From Asterias amurensis (taxonomy: Eukaryota > Echinodermata > Asteroidea > Forcipulatida > Asteriidae), in NCBI RefSeq assembly GCF_032118995.1, contig NC_092661.1, positions 4,838,501-4,902,500 on the forward strand: a stretch of 64,000 nt of DNA, in the 5' to 3' direction. Within the stretch, counting starts at the first letter, position 1, and every line of letters starts with the position of its first letter. The position numbers and the translations under genes are program-made. Under the pieces are notes generated by a model. The model was not told the DNA's origin and did no database searches. It worked only from the letters and a program-made list of their open reading frames with translations. Shown here piece after piece: positions 1 through 11,612 of the stretch.

Positions 1-3
1 ATC

Positions 4-285
4 AAGTGATTTTCATTTTGTTGATTTTTGGAATGGTGCATTGTTTCAAAAATTGGGTCAAAGGTCACGACAACGAATTAAAGATCATGTTGACTTGTAC
101 AAAAATAGTCATAAAGTTGTAAATTTTGAAGAGCCCAACTGTTTCATAGTGGATTCTGATAGAGGGAGACATGCTCTATTAAGTGATTTTTATTTCGTTG
201 ATTTTTCGAATGATACATTATTTTAAAAACTGGGTCAAAGGTCACGATAACATAATAAAGATTACAGTGACTTACATTTCAGAAA
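4..285. repeat. About 177-base tandem repeat, 1.6 copies
   Basis: AAGTGATTTTCATTTTGTTG near 4 recurs as AAGTGATTTTTATTTCGTTG near 181, and GGTCAAAGGTCACGA recurs with the same spacing. It may continue left of the window. Confidence 0.55.
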
Positions 286-588
286 ATTTATTTTTGACAA
301 AAGAATTGATTTCAGCATGCAATTCTCATCATTTTTATACCAAATTTGCATATGTGTGATGAGAATTGACATGGTTATGACATATTTTTACCAAAAAGGT
401 GGTATTTTACCCTAAAAACGTCCGATTTGAGTGGTTTCTGCCATGACCACACGGTAAGTCTGATCGCGCTAAAAATTGGTGTGCATTCATTGCTCATTAG
501 GACCTACAAGCACAGCAATTTTTATCAAAATCGGAAGACATGAGGTAAAAAAGTGCGTTGGTCTGACATGGAATGACCCTTTTACATG

Positions 589-1325
589 TTAATGTTAGCC
601 TTGCTCAAGGCAGTCGCATTATTCGCTCCGAAAAGACGCAGCTGTAAACCCACCCGCCGTATACCCTGTGGATGGTGTGTGCGATCACACCGAATGACCC
701 ACCCGTATACACACTGTCACATCGCACGAATACTGTTCACACAAGTCATCGCACTCGTACACCACTAACCGCATGCGGAGGCCGTCAGGCCGACAGCCTT
801 GTCGGATCTGTATCTTCCCGTTTTAATGTGTTGTATTGAAAAAATTCCAATAGTGGACGAAATTGGGGGGGCTCTAGGATATGCTAGTATGCAGCTCATG
901 AATATGTATATCGTTCGTCAGACCTATCAGACAACACAGGATGTGAGGCAAATGAATTATTCATTTTGACGTCCAATCACGCACTTCCCTTATCACGACC
1001 TTTGGACCCTGTCATGCGTCCGTGGTGGTGGTGTGTGAGGTAAACATGTCTCGTCTTTCGCGGGCATTATGGTAATGAGCTTAACCGTGGGAACTCCTCG
1101 CTTATTATAGTAATGAGGTCAGTGGCTTAAACACAGATCCTACAAGGCTGTCGGCCTGACGGCCTCCGCATGGGATGCGGATAGTGTACGGGGGCATCGT
1201 GTCGTGCGATGTTACGCACAGTGAATACGGGTGGGTTTTACGCACAGTGAATACGGGTGGGTTTTTATACAGCGGCGGTCTTTTTTCGGAGTGAATAATT
1301 CGACTGCCTTGAGCAAGGCTATGTT
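589..1325. mobile_element. Foldback/MITE with about 230-base inverted arms
   Basis: The left arm opens GTTAGCCTTGCTCAAGGCAG and the right arm closes CTGCCTTGAGCAAGGCTA. The arms also share GAGGCCGTCAGGCCGACAGC near 778 in inverse at about 1148. The right arm has a short internal tandem duplication (ACGCACAGTGAATACGGGTG twice). It lies just upstream of copy A exon 2. Confidence 0.65.
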
Positions 1326-1686
1326 AATGTTTATTTTTTAAGAACTTTGTTTCTGTACACTTGTGCAATTTAGTTTGTTACTGCCAGACACGTTGTCGTT
1401 AAATCTTCTCAATTTAATTGAATTTAATTCACGTCTTTCGAGCAGTGGTCTCACATCAGTCAGCAGCATAAAGTGGTCATTTTATTTGGGGAAGTTTTCG
1501 CATTTCAATATGGCTAATATTGTGCTTGTTTTCGTTGGCCCAATATTTTGCTGGTTCCCAAAAACTTGAGAGTTTTTCATAAATTGTATAATAAGTCTTG
1601 GACAATCGAAAAGGTAAAACATCACTGATAAGTAATTTTGTCATTGGCCTTTGAATATTTTATATCGACGTTTCATATACTCTCAG

Positions 1687-1818
1687 TTCTGAGTCTTCAT
1701 GGAATGCAAGCCACCCAGGTCTCGACTTACGTACACTACGGAGTTAGTCTTTCAGCGGATCTAGCGATAGATGGTAATCCAAGTACAACTGTGCGTGATT
1801 TCAGTTGCACTCACACTG
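1687..1818 (+). CDS. Copy A exon 2: start of FTP domain
   Basis: The acceptor is TCTCAG before 1687 and the donor is GTAAGT at 1819; length is 132 bases, phase 1 to 1. It encodes the ATQVSTYVHYG...ADLAIDGNPST...SCTHT part of the FTP fold. The matching exon of copy B has the same length. Confidence 0.85.
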
Positions 1819-4389
1819 GTAAGTATTAATACAAAAGGAGTTTGCCAGTGTTATTTTCAGCTTCCAAAATACATCGACTGTTAAAAACATCCCAAAAACA
1901 TGTAACAGCTAAGAGCAATTCTAATAGTTTAACCTGAGCTCAACTCTCTGTTTGTGCTTATAACGTATAAAATATGCATGTGTTGACCATCGAGTAGTTT
2001 CTAGCGCAAAATTTGCACCGCAGTTCCGTACGTGTTTTAACATAGTGGCCCGGTAACAGGTGAGTCTAAAAATTTACTAGGTAACCAGCAATGGAGAGCT
2101 GTTGATAGTATGAAACATTGTGAGAAATGGCTCCCTCTGAAGTAACGCAGTTTTCGAGAAAGAAGTAATTTTCCACCAAAATTATTTGATTTGATTTCGA
2201 GACCTCAGAATTAGATTTTGAGGTCCCGAAATCAAGCATCCGTAAATTCGTCTGACAAGGGTGTTTTTTCTTCCATTATTATCGCGCAAATTTGACGACC
2301 AATTGAGTTCAAATTTTCACAGGTTTGTTATTTTGTGCATTTTGTTGAGACACATTAAGTGGGAAGACTGGTCTTCGACAATTACCAATACCGTTTGTCT
2401 CAAAACAAACTGTACACTTTTGAGACGGCTGCCGAATAAAAAAAACTTATAATTCTGGGGGAAAAGATTGGCCAGCTTATGAACTCAACTTTCATATTGA
2501 CACCAAAAAATCCGAAAATAATCATGATTGGGTAAGCACTGTTCACTTTTGTGAAGGGTATACAAATTAGGCTGCGCAAGAATTAGCCTTCCCTTTGTGA
2601 GAGGTAAGTCCTCTAATCGTAGCTTACCAAATTCAATCCAAGATGTTGGCTACTTCAGGTCAGTAGCCAACATCTGTGACATATTTTTTTTTTTTTTTTT
2701 AACAAACCGTAATTGAAAAACCAGTTCACTTAATCCCCATCCGGTTATTAAGTAGATCAATGAGATGTTCAACTAATCTTATATTTACTGAGAAATGTTG
2801 GGTTAAAGTTTTATTCGGAGTCACATACGTAGAACAGTTTGTACCACCAACCCATCCTGACTCCCATGAACAGTTGAGTCCACCAGTTGAGTCTAGTTCG
2901 TGTATTTAATTCATTTTTTTCATCAAATAAATCATTGCAATTTGAATATTCTCTGTAACTTGCAAAACACTCCTGTATTGATGTTTTAGTACAAGAATCG
3001 CATCCCTGGTGGAAGGTGGACCTGGGAGCTTACCACTGCCTCGGTCGTATCACCCTTGTCAACAGAGGAGATTGCTGTAGTAAGTGAAGTCGTTTTAGAA
3101 AAATATCAACAAAGTATTTAAAATTCAAAAATTCAAGCGGTGTACAAGCTTTTGTTTTTACTAAAACAATTAATTTTGCATTTGACTTGGTTTTAAATAA
3201 GACTAAAATGTCCTTTTCACTGACAGGTGAGCGTTTGTCTGGGGCCATCGTGAGAGCAGGAAATGAGACTGACATTTTCAACAATGCCGCGTGTGGGTTA
3301 CCAGTGACATCGGACCAAGCATCGATCCCTGGGGCACACATACCGATTGTGTGCGACCCGCCCGTTATTGCCCGCTACGTCAGTGTGGAAGGCGACAATC
3401 CAACTGCAGACTCCAATGCACTAACACTGTGCGAAGTGATGGTTGAAGAGTACCCCATGGAAGACTGTCATCAAACAAGAAGTGAGGGAATAATAGATTG
3501 TATTTGTGTACCGTTCTTTTTCACAAAGTTGTGTGCTGAATGTCACATACCCCCCTTTCAGTGTTGTTTTGAATGATTGTGTTATTGTGAGTTACGCTAC
3601 GCCAATGACGACTAGGCCTATATAACATGTAAAAGTGGTTCGCTTATATTTTTACAAAACACAACCAAACTAAAGAACAATCTTAAAAGGAATCATAAAC
3701 GTCCCTGTGTATTCTGATCAGCAGAGTGTGGATGCGAATCCCCAACCGTGACACTTGTGTCCTTAAGCAAGACACATAACCATTGCTTCGTCCTTCGGAT
3801 GGGACGTAAAGCCGTTGGTCCCATGTGTTGTGTAAACGCATGTAAAAGAACCCAGTGCACTTATCGAAAAGAGAAGGGCTTCGCCCCGGTGTTCCTAGCT
3901 GGATTGGCAGCATATTGCGCCACAGCACATTGTAAACCATTACATGGTGCTTAAGGATTAGATTAATATATCTCAAAATTCGCCCCACTCCTTGCAGTAA
4001 TAATACCTGGCGCTTTGTATCCTTTGGAAAAAGGCGCGTTATAAATACGGTTATTATTATTATTCGTTTCTTGTTATCTTCGTGTATTGTCTTTTTCTTT
4101 ATCGTGTTTTTTATCTACAGCCGCGACGACCATGGACAAGGCTTTACCAGTTGCTGGCATACTATCCACATTGCTATTTGAAGGGAAATGTATTGTGGAA
4201 CCACGCCCTCTGTCGGTCCTTTACATGAAGTCACCATTGCAATGTTTCTTGGGCTGTAGAATGAACGGGTGTTGGTCTTTCGACTACGTCATGACTTCTG
4301 GTCAGTGCAGGCTCTACGATGTAAAGGCTGGAGACTTGAAGGCTGATGATCAGCCAGGCTGCTTGGTGTATGCAGTAGTCCGTGGCTAG
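1687..4389 (+). CDS. Secreted FTP (fucolectin-like) + PAN/Apple domain lectin, copy A; 5' end outside window
   Basis: Four coding exons are read: 1687-1818, 2990-3079, 3227-3481 and 4121-4389 (stop TAG). All junctions are phase 1 with GT..AG introns. The first three exons form one FTP domain: an AIDGN-type motif, an SCTHT motif, a HPWWKVDLG stretch, then NRGDCCSERLSGA, the family's R-x-D plus CC signature. The last exon is a PAN/Apple domain with six cysteines. An N-E-T glycosylation sequon follows the CC motif. Known FTP proteins are secreted and bind fucose, often as defence lectins; binding by this protein is inferred. With an exon 1 like that of copy B the protein would be 283 residues. 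No signal-peptide exon was found upstream, so it probably lies left of the window. Intron 4 holds a SINE that is absent from copy B. Confidence 0.85.
2076..2392. mobile_element. MITE M1, both ends eroded
   Basis: The body GAGAAATGGCTCCCTCTGAA through TTTTCACAGGTTTGTTATTT and GACAATTACCAATA is clear. It lies in copy A intron 2. Confidence 0.6.
2990..3079 (+). CDS. Copy A exon 3: FTP core
   Basis: Acceptor TTTTAG, donor GTAAGT, 90 bases. It encodes HPWWKVDLGAYHCLGR and ends in NRGDCC. The R-x-D-x4-R pattern, completed by the next exon, is the sugar-contact signature described for fucolectins. Confidence 0.85.
3227..3481 (+). CDS. Copy A exon 4: FTP C-terminal half
   Basis: Acceptor CTGACAG, donor GTGAGG, 255 bases. 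It encodes ERLSGAIVRAGNETD, CGLPVTSDQA, VCDPPVIARYVSV and TLCEVMVEEY, the usual end of an FTP domain. The copy B exon is the same length and nearly identical in its first half. Confidence 0.85.
3718..4070 (+). mobile_element. SINE (tRNA-derived, GCAAGACAC type) in copy A intron 4
   Basis: It starts with a B-box-like GATGCGAATCCC, then CTTAAGCAAGACAC, CGTCCTTCGGATGGGACGTA and GTTGGTCCCATGTGTTGTGT, and ends in GGCGCTTTGTATCC, a (TTA)n tail. Copies of the same family lie at 31340-31515, 32620-32930 and 51520-51845. Confidence 0.65.
4121..4389 (+). CDS. Copy A exon 5: PAN/Apple domain and stop
   Basis: Acceptor ATCTACAG; phase 1 entry. It encodes a PAN/Apple module with cysteines in GKC, LQCFLGC, NGCWSFDY, GQCRLYD and PGC contexts, followed by TAG. 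PAN modules bind proteins or carbohydrates. Confidence 0.85.
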
Positions 4390-4573
4390 ACCATTAATGA
4401 CTTCAAGAACCAACCATCGACTGCATGACCTCTTCGATTTGTTTTAAATCAGACCAAAATATGTGACACTTATTTGCCATCATAAAAAGTCAAGTCTCCC
4501 CTACCTACAAATTGCCGTGACATGTTAACAGCAAACACGTTTCAATGAGAACATCTGACTTGACTTTGTGGGG

Positions 4574-4712
4574 TGTTGTGGCCGAGCGGATACGAGCACC
4601 GAACGCAAGCTCTTGCGTTTTTATTCAGCAGAGTGTGTGATCGAATCCCGGTCGTGACACTTGTGTCCTTGAGCAAGACAGCACCATGCCAGTCACTCAT
4701 GTAGGCGTACCC
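4574..4712 (+). mobile_element. 5' portion of the same SINE with tRNA-like head
   Basis: GTGGCCGAGCGGATACGAGC resembles the A box of a Leu/Ser-type tRNA. GATCGAATCCCGG is a B box, followed by CTTGTGTCCTTGAGCAAGAC. It is truncated after that. Confidence 0.6.
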
Positions 4713-5961
4713 AACTTTCCAGCATTTTTTAAACACATCAAACAGCAACCAACTGTTGCTAATAACTTTATTTGTTCCATTATAACCCTGTACCATTGGT
4801 GGTATGAGGTACAGTCCATTATGTCATCCCCACACACAGAACGTATACACGCAGAAATTGCAATAATTTATTTGCAAGAAGAAAGTGAATACATTACTGA
4901 TTCTTTTCATATAGGTTTTGCCAGTTCTTCAAAAGAGTACTTGAAATTACCGTTTAAGAATAGTATGCTTTCATAGTTACGAACTTTGTGAAACAACAAC
5001 GGCTGTTTTGAAGCTGTGAACGAACATTCCATAGTGGTCAAGGTTCTGAAGCAACAAAATTGTTAGAACTTAAAGCAGTTTGGTCAGGACTCAGGATGTG
5101 CATTTGCCAAATTCGTTTTACGGTATTAAGCAATCGGCCGTCGGGTTGAGCCCTCATGTGCGACTGAATCGGGTACTATACATTTTTTACGAATTTCTCC
5201 ATACAAAATTAACCAAACTGGACGTACAAACCCTCAAAATAACAAGGCAAATGTTTTCTAAAAGTGAAATAAGTGAGAGGGCGTAGGAGTAGTTATTAAA
5301 GACCAATAAAATTACCGTTTCTATTGTTTTAATTTGTATAGGGCTCCAGAGATATGGTAACATATAAAATTGGATGTTTTATCATAGGATTTCGTCACAC
5401 GGGGCGCGCGCCACGGCGGATGTTGACCAGAAAGTTAACATGAGAAATAATTGATATGAGGAGAGGCCGACGCTCTGTTACTCCCCAAAAGCGGTGGTAA
5501 AATCAGTAGATTATCTGTTGCACAGCATGTTCCGAAAACTCGCTTTATTTGGTGCTACGACACCTTTGTATGCGTCGTTTAACGTACTCTCGATAAATCA
5601 CGATGGGGGCCTAAGATTCTGAAATCGTGTGAACGTTATTGGAAACAAAGCAGCAAATCATATTATAGCAAGAGGGTACCACTTTCATACAAGCCTTTTG
5701 ATTCGGATATCTCCTCTGCTATTAGCAGCGGTGATTATTGTTGAGGGGGGGGGGGGGACCAGACTCTTGTGAGCCTTTAGTCGAGTAATTCCGTGGCTAT
5801 CGGTGACTTCGGATTTGTTGCGGAGGGAACCAAATACCACTGCTGATTCCAAATTCATCGTGATATACGATTGTCTGATTGGCTCTTTGACAAAGACCGC
5901 CTGTTGTCGGCAATTTGAATACCCAATGTGCTCAACACAATAAAGTAAGTGTGTAATTATA
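4713..5961. other. Downstream of lectin copy A: no gene seen
   Basis: AT-rich sequence with short chance ORFs. AATAAA near 5305 could serve as a poly(A) signal. A poly-G run lies at 5746. A GGGGCGCGCGCCACGG patch near 5400 has no clear role. Confidence 0.4.
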
Positions 5962-6399
5962 GCAGTGTACGTGCTATATTTTTAATCGACTAAGTAATTA
6001 CCCTTACAGTTATCTTAGCGGGGAAATACTCGGTGCAGTGAATATAATTAATTCAATGACAAAAGCCGATTGAATTAAAACTATGCGTAAAAGAGGCGAA
6101 AAATTATCCATATTTATACAGATAATGCGTTGGCCCGCTCGATCAACACTAAAATATCACGAAAAACCCTACATATCATGCCATGAACCATCATTGCCAA
6201 GTACACCCTTCCCCAATATTAAATCTCAATTCCAGAAACAAACACCAATTCCTTTAGTTGGAGAACGCAAGAGAGAAGGTTAGCACCGATTATAAATACA
6301 ATTTCTAATCCAATCCTACGAAATGATTATTACCTTTAAGAATACCGCCCTTACCCCACATTACCTTTCACAACAAATGTTGTATAATATACAAATGTA

Positions 6400-6456
6400 C
6401 ATACTAGAATCCTCCTCATCTAGCGGGGTGCCGCGCGAAGCGCGGCATCCCGCTAG
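6400..6456 (+). mobile_element. Helitron-like 3' terminus
   Basis: The stem GCCGCGC-GAA-GCGCGGC at about 6430-6446 is followed within ten bases by CTAG at 6453-6456 and then T. A GC-rich hairpin just before CTRR-T is the Helitron 3' signature. The matching TC 5' end was not located. Confidence 0.5.
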
Positions 6457-6951
6457 TAGGTTATTATTGATGCACATTATTGTGTCATTTTCGGTAGTAT
6501 TTGTATACATGTCCCCATGGGAACAATAATCGCTCTCGTGAACGGCTATACCGGTACTTTTTATGGCGGTTTTTTTTGTACAAGGACAAATTGAACACAG
6601 TTGCTTTTCATGTCTCTTATCTGGCTAAAATAAAAATGCGTAAACAGATTAATTGCCATGGCGTTTTCTGACAACATCATTACGATGAAAGACAATTTTA
6701 ACAAATTACCGTTTTTAGGGGGCATCATTAGCGTCGACAATTTACAAGTCAACTGTGAAGGCGGTGAATTAATAATGATCTGTAAACAAAAATTGCGTAG
6801 GCCTACTATGGCTTTTGCCATGACTATCAAGGTGGTTTTTTTCTACACAAACACCAGCTTTAGCAAGTTCTCCTTCTGCCGCCATTTACAGTGAATCGCT
6901 GTGGGTGGCAATGGAAAGGTCACACTATTATAAACACTATTCTTGTTAACA

Positions 6952-7347
6952 TTAAAGACACTGGACACTATTGGTAATTGTCAAAGACCAGTCTTCTCAC
7001 TTGGTGTATCTTAACATAATGCATAAAATAACAAACATGTGAACATTTTGAGCCCAATCGGTTGTTTGTATAAGTTGCATAATAATAATGAAAGAAAAAA
7101 CACCCTTGTTACACGAAATCGTGTGCTTTCTGATGCTTGATTTCGAGACCTCAAGTTCTAAACTTGAGGTCTCGAAATCAAATTCGTGGACAATTATTTC
7201 TTTCTCGAAAACAACGTCATTTCAGAGGGAGCTGTTTCTCACAATGTTTTATACTATCAACCTCTCCCCATTACTGTTAATCAAGAAAGGTTTTGTGATG
7301 ATAATTAGGTATTTTGAGTAATTACCAACAGTGTCTACTGCCTTTAA
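6952..7347. mobile_element. MITE family M1, full copy
   Basis: Ends TTAAAGACACTGGACAC and CTACTGCCTTTAA. The interior has the GATTTCGAGACCTCA/TGAGGTCTCGAAATC palindrome typical of the family. Its inner part is duplicated at 13998-14220. Confidence 0.7.
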
Positions 7348-8823
7348 ACTACAGGTGTAGCCAGCCTCTGTCTTTTCTACAGATATTTTTATGGTAAATG
7401 TGCCACTAGTGTGTCTGACCTAGTTCATCCTATCAGGGTGATTGATCGTGAAACCAGACTTTCTGCTTCTTCTCACCCCCCATACACTCTTGAGTAGTTG
7501 AGATGTAGGCGTAGAACAACGAGTCATTCCAATAGCTTTTTTTTCCACGTACTGCATCTCTTTGGAACTCCTTGCCCGGTGGATATTTCCCACCATCCTA
7601 CAATCTGGACTGTTTTAAGAGGAATATCAATTCCTGCATCCAGGTCTCCATTTTAGTCATTTTAATGTAGCTCCTTGGGCCTATACCTAGGGTGGCTTTG
7701 AACAATCGGCTTCCCATTTAAGCCACCCTTCAATCCAACACAGAAAAATTTGTCCATACTTCCAATACATGCTGGCGATTCAATCTCCACATTACAGCGA
7801 GTTCAGACAACAGGGTGAGCCCAACCATTAAAAAATAACCGGTTTCCATTTGGGCGTAGTTGTTAAGAAAGAAGTAAATTCTCCTTAAAATATTGGATTT
7901 GAAAACGAGATCCTAGCTTAGGACGACCAGTTGAGTTCAAATTTTCACAGGTTGGACATCTTATTGCGTGCGAATGTTGAAATACACCAAGTGAGAAGAA
8001 AACTCCCCAATACATCAAATACGCACAAACTCGCTTGATCAATATAAAAGCCTTCTAAAAACTCATTATTTCTTTAAACATTACTAGTCAGGTAGCTTAG
8101 CGAATGGATGTGGACGTTCCGGACAAAAGCACCAAATTTTGTCCACGTGGTCCTTATTACCTAAGCTTTGCATTTTTGATAGGAACCACCTCACCAAGAC
8201 GTATTATGGCGGCCATCTTGGATTTCCAAGATGGCCGCCATTTAAAAACCTGTTTTTGCCTGTATCTCACCTCCTGAGTCACCTAGGATCACAATTATGG
8301 TGTCTAGATGTACATTTCCATGGTCAAGGAATACATCTTCACCACTTAGAAAAGCAACAGTGCTTTTTTTTCTGTGTATGGCGGCCATCTTGGATTTTTA
8401 AGATGGTAACCATATGAAAAACCCATATTTGCCGGTATCTCGCCTCCAAAATTACATAGAATCACAAATAGTGTGTCCAAATATATATTTCCATGGTCAA
8501 TGGATCAAACTGTACCACTCAGAAGAGCAGCAGTGCCTTCTTTCTTTTATAAAGAGGCCATCTTGGGTTTTCAAGATGGCCGCCATATGAAGAAAACACA
8601 CATTTTATCAATATCTCACCTTCTAAATCACTTATAACCACAATTTTGGTGACCAAATATACATTTTCATGGTCGATGAATTTAATTGTACCACTCAGAA
8701 TAGACCTTTCTTTTGACACGTCACGAGTCACGTGACAAAACAATTCCACCATCTTGGTTGGCAAAAGTTTGTTTACTTGTGTGTAAATGTATACAGATAC
8801 GAACTTTACAGTCGAATAATCAT

Positions 8824-8967
8824 GATTCTTAGCCGCTGTTGCTGCAAAAATTGGTTCGGATCAAAAGAAGGGTTAAAGTTCTTTCGCTTCCCTGAAGTTG
8901 ACAAGTTTCAGGATCAAAATAAAGCGTGGATAGATGCCGAAACACGTCCGCCAGTGCAACAGGCATA
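8824..8967 (+). pseudogene. THAP zinc-finger relic inside the foldback
   Basis: The frame reads SRCCCKNWFGSKEGLKFFRF, then PEVDKFQDQNKAWIDAETRP. C-x-C-K, FFRFP and W-I are the first half of a THAP (C2CH) DNA-binding domain, found in P-element-like transposases. It stops before the second C-x2-H pair, so it is a dead fragment. Confidence 0.55.
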
Positions 8968-9017
8968 AGATTGGCAACCTTCACGACATGATGATCATGA
9001 TATTCATGACCGGATAT

Positions 9018-9152
9018 GCATGCATGCTAGCCCACCTTGTTGAGCTGTTAATGGCTCCGCTTTTAACATCGGTCTCATCGACAGTGATGAGACCGATGTT
9101 AAAAGCGGAGCCATTAACAGCTCAACAAGGTGGGCTACATGCATGCATGCAT
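9018..9152. repeat. Near-perfect 60-base-arm hairpin
   Basis: Left arm GCTAGCCCACCTTGTTGAGC onward is repeated in inverse orientation, ending GCTCAACAAGGTGGGCT, with a loop of only about six bases (GACAGT). Both ends carry TGCATGCATGC. It probably arose by template switching or is a tiny MITE inside the foldback. Confidence 0.7.
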
Positions 9153-11484
9153 GGTGTGACAACTTTGTGTCCGGTAAATCATCCATTATTTCCGTGTTAT
9201 TGTTAGCAAGTAGAAGTACAGACTCTAGTCTATGTTGTTAGTTAGCGTTTTCCTCGATAGTTGGATTATTCATATTGGAAAGAATGTCACACAGAACTGC
9301 CAGTTTTCTCATAATAATAAAGTTGAGACATCACACATTTTCTTCCTGTTCCATCTACCTCCCAAAAATGGTTTAGAGAATTATATAGAGAATAGCGCAT
9401 TTTTTCTTTCATTTTCACACAGTCCCACAGTACGAGTATCACACATTTTCATGTATCCACATTTTGCTCGCAAAGCATAAAGAAGGGTTACCGTCACTTG
9501 CCAATGAACTGATCGTTTTAAAAGTCAGAATGGAAGGGGCCTACATACATGGTTGCTGGGAAGAGAGAATACTGGTCTTTAACAATTACCAATGGTGTCC
9601 AGTGTCTTAACAGCCCCCAGCTGGCACAAGGGTAGAGTTGTCTGACAACTGGTGATTTTTCGTTTAAGACACAGCCAGTTTCATTTCATTTTGCTGTTCT
9701 CTCAAGTAATTTCAAACGTGCAGATTCCAGTGTGCTATGAAATTTAACTTTTTGCAGTTGTAGTAGGTGGGGTATGACCCAAGTTGTCAAATACCAAATT
9801 TGTGATCCAGATCACTGAACGAAGGAGGTCAGATATTGAATGGGTTTATACTTGGCAGCAATATTGAAAGTGATCGATGGCCTGCTTTTCCAAGTGGTAC
9901 AGTTGCACTCCTTGACCATAACAATATATATTAAGAAGCCATTATTTTGACTCTAAGTGACTTAAAGGTGAGATATTGGCAAATACGTTTTTGTCTTCTT
10001 ATGACGGCCATCTTGAAAACCCAAGATGACCACTACATAAAAAATCCAAGATGGCCGCCATACAAAGAAAACAAAGCACTGCTGCTCTTCTAAATATACA
10101 GTTGGATTCCTCGACCATGAAAATGTATATTATTTGGTCACCACAACTGTAATTGTGATTATAAGTGATTTAGGTGCGATATTGATAAAAATATGGGTTT
10201 TCTTCACATGGCGGTCATCTTGAAAACCCCAAGATGGCCGCCATCCAAAACAAAGAAGGCACTGCTGCTCTTCTGAGTGGTACAGTTAGATTCATTGACC
10301 ATGAAAATGTATATTTGGTCACCATAATTGTGATTAAAAGTGATTTAGAACATGAGATATTGATAAAATGTGTGTTTTCTTCATATGGCGGCCATCTTGA
10401 AAACCCAATATGGCCCTATATAAAAGAAAGAAGACACTGCTGCTCTTCTAAGTGGTACAGTTTGATCCATTGACCATGGAAATATATATTTGGACACACT
10501 ATTTGATTCTATGTAACTTTGGAGGCGAGATACCGGCAAATATGGGTTTTTCATATGGTTACCATCTTAAAAATCCAAGATGGCCGCCATACAAAGAAAA
10601 TAAAGCACTGTTGCTTTTCTAAGTGGTGAAGATGTATTCCTTGACCATGGAAATGTATATCTAGACACCATAATTGTGATCCTAGGTGACTCAGGAGGTG
10701 AGATACTGGCAAAAACAGGTTTTTAAATGGCGGCCATCTTGGAAATCCAAGATGGCCGCCATAATACATCTTGGTGAGGTGGTTCCTATCAAAAATGCAA
10801 AGCTTAGGTATTAAGGAACACGTGGACAAAATTTGGTGCTTTTGTCCGGAACGTCCACATCCATCTAAAATATGGTCATAAGCTGCCTGACTACAGAATT
10901 GGTAAGAAAAAAATTGTGAAGATCACAGTTTACATAAAACTTACACGGTCGAATGGACATCCCTTAAAATGTTTCTGTCTGAAATGTCATATTTGATAAG
11001 AAATAACTAATGTATTTTCGCCTTTGGAGTGTGTCGCTATATTGTGTGCATTGATGTCAAGCAATTCATGCATTCGGTTTTCATTGCGCGCTCAAGTTAA
11101 ACATTTTTTTCTCATGCAGGTTTCAAACTTGCGAAAGCGAAATGTATGTGACCTACGAACTTAAGTTGGGTGTGGAATTAATTTGGGCTCTCCGCGCAAT
11201 AATAAGGTCAGGAAAGGAAACTTTAGTTGTTGATGGCTAACGGTCGTAATATAAAACTTTCACCTATCAACGCCGATTTTAAAAACGTATAGCGTTAAGG
11301 AGGCCAAAAAATATTAGACCCCTGTATAAGGCCCACGGGGGGGGGGGGGCCTTATAGTTTCTAGAAGTACGGAAAGTTTACATCACTTCACGTTTTAACA
11401 ATAATATCACTGGTTCTGTAAACCGAGTACCCGTCTTTATGCGGATAAATAGAGGGGACCAGTCTAGTGAGATTGGCTCGGAGA

Positions 11485-11612
11485 CCAGACAACTCGTCCG
11501 TCGGACAACTCGTCCGTTCGGACAACTCGACGGTTCAGATAACTCGACGGTTCGGACAACTCGACGGATGATTTATTCAACCGTCAGACAACTCGACTTG
11601 GGGTCAAGACAA
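11485..11612. repeat. 17-base minisatellite
   Basis: TTCGGACAACTCGACGG and variants (ACAACTCGTCCG) about six times. It lies in the 1.1 kb of unit 1 that unit 2 lacks. Confidence 0.6.

Larger units (their letters stand above)
8092..10891. mobile_element. Large foldback element with multi-unit inverted arms
   Basis: Ends are AGTCAGGTAGCTTA and TAAGCTGCCTGACT. The left arm (about 8092-8705) holds three degenerate units of about 180 bases and the right arm (about 9895-10891) about five, in inverse orientation. Each unit carries GGCCATCTTGG/CCAAGATGGCC palindromes. The central part (8700-9890) has a THAP-domain relic and a perfect hairpin. The empty site is preserved at about 15370-15380 in duplication unit 2. 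Confidence 0.75.

Noticed and set aside
8139..8417. 92-codon ORF mirrored at 10551-10829
   Set aside because: Identical peptides arise because the two foldback arms are inverse copies; no domain.
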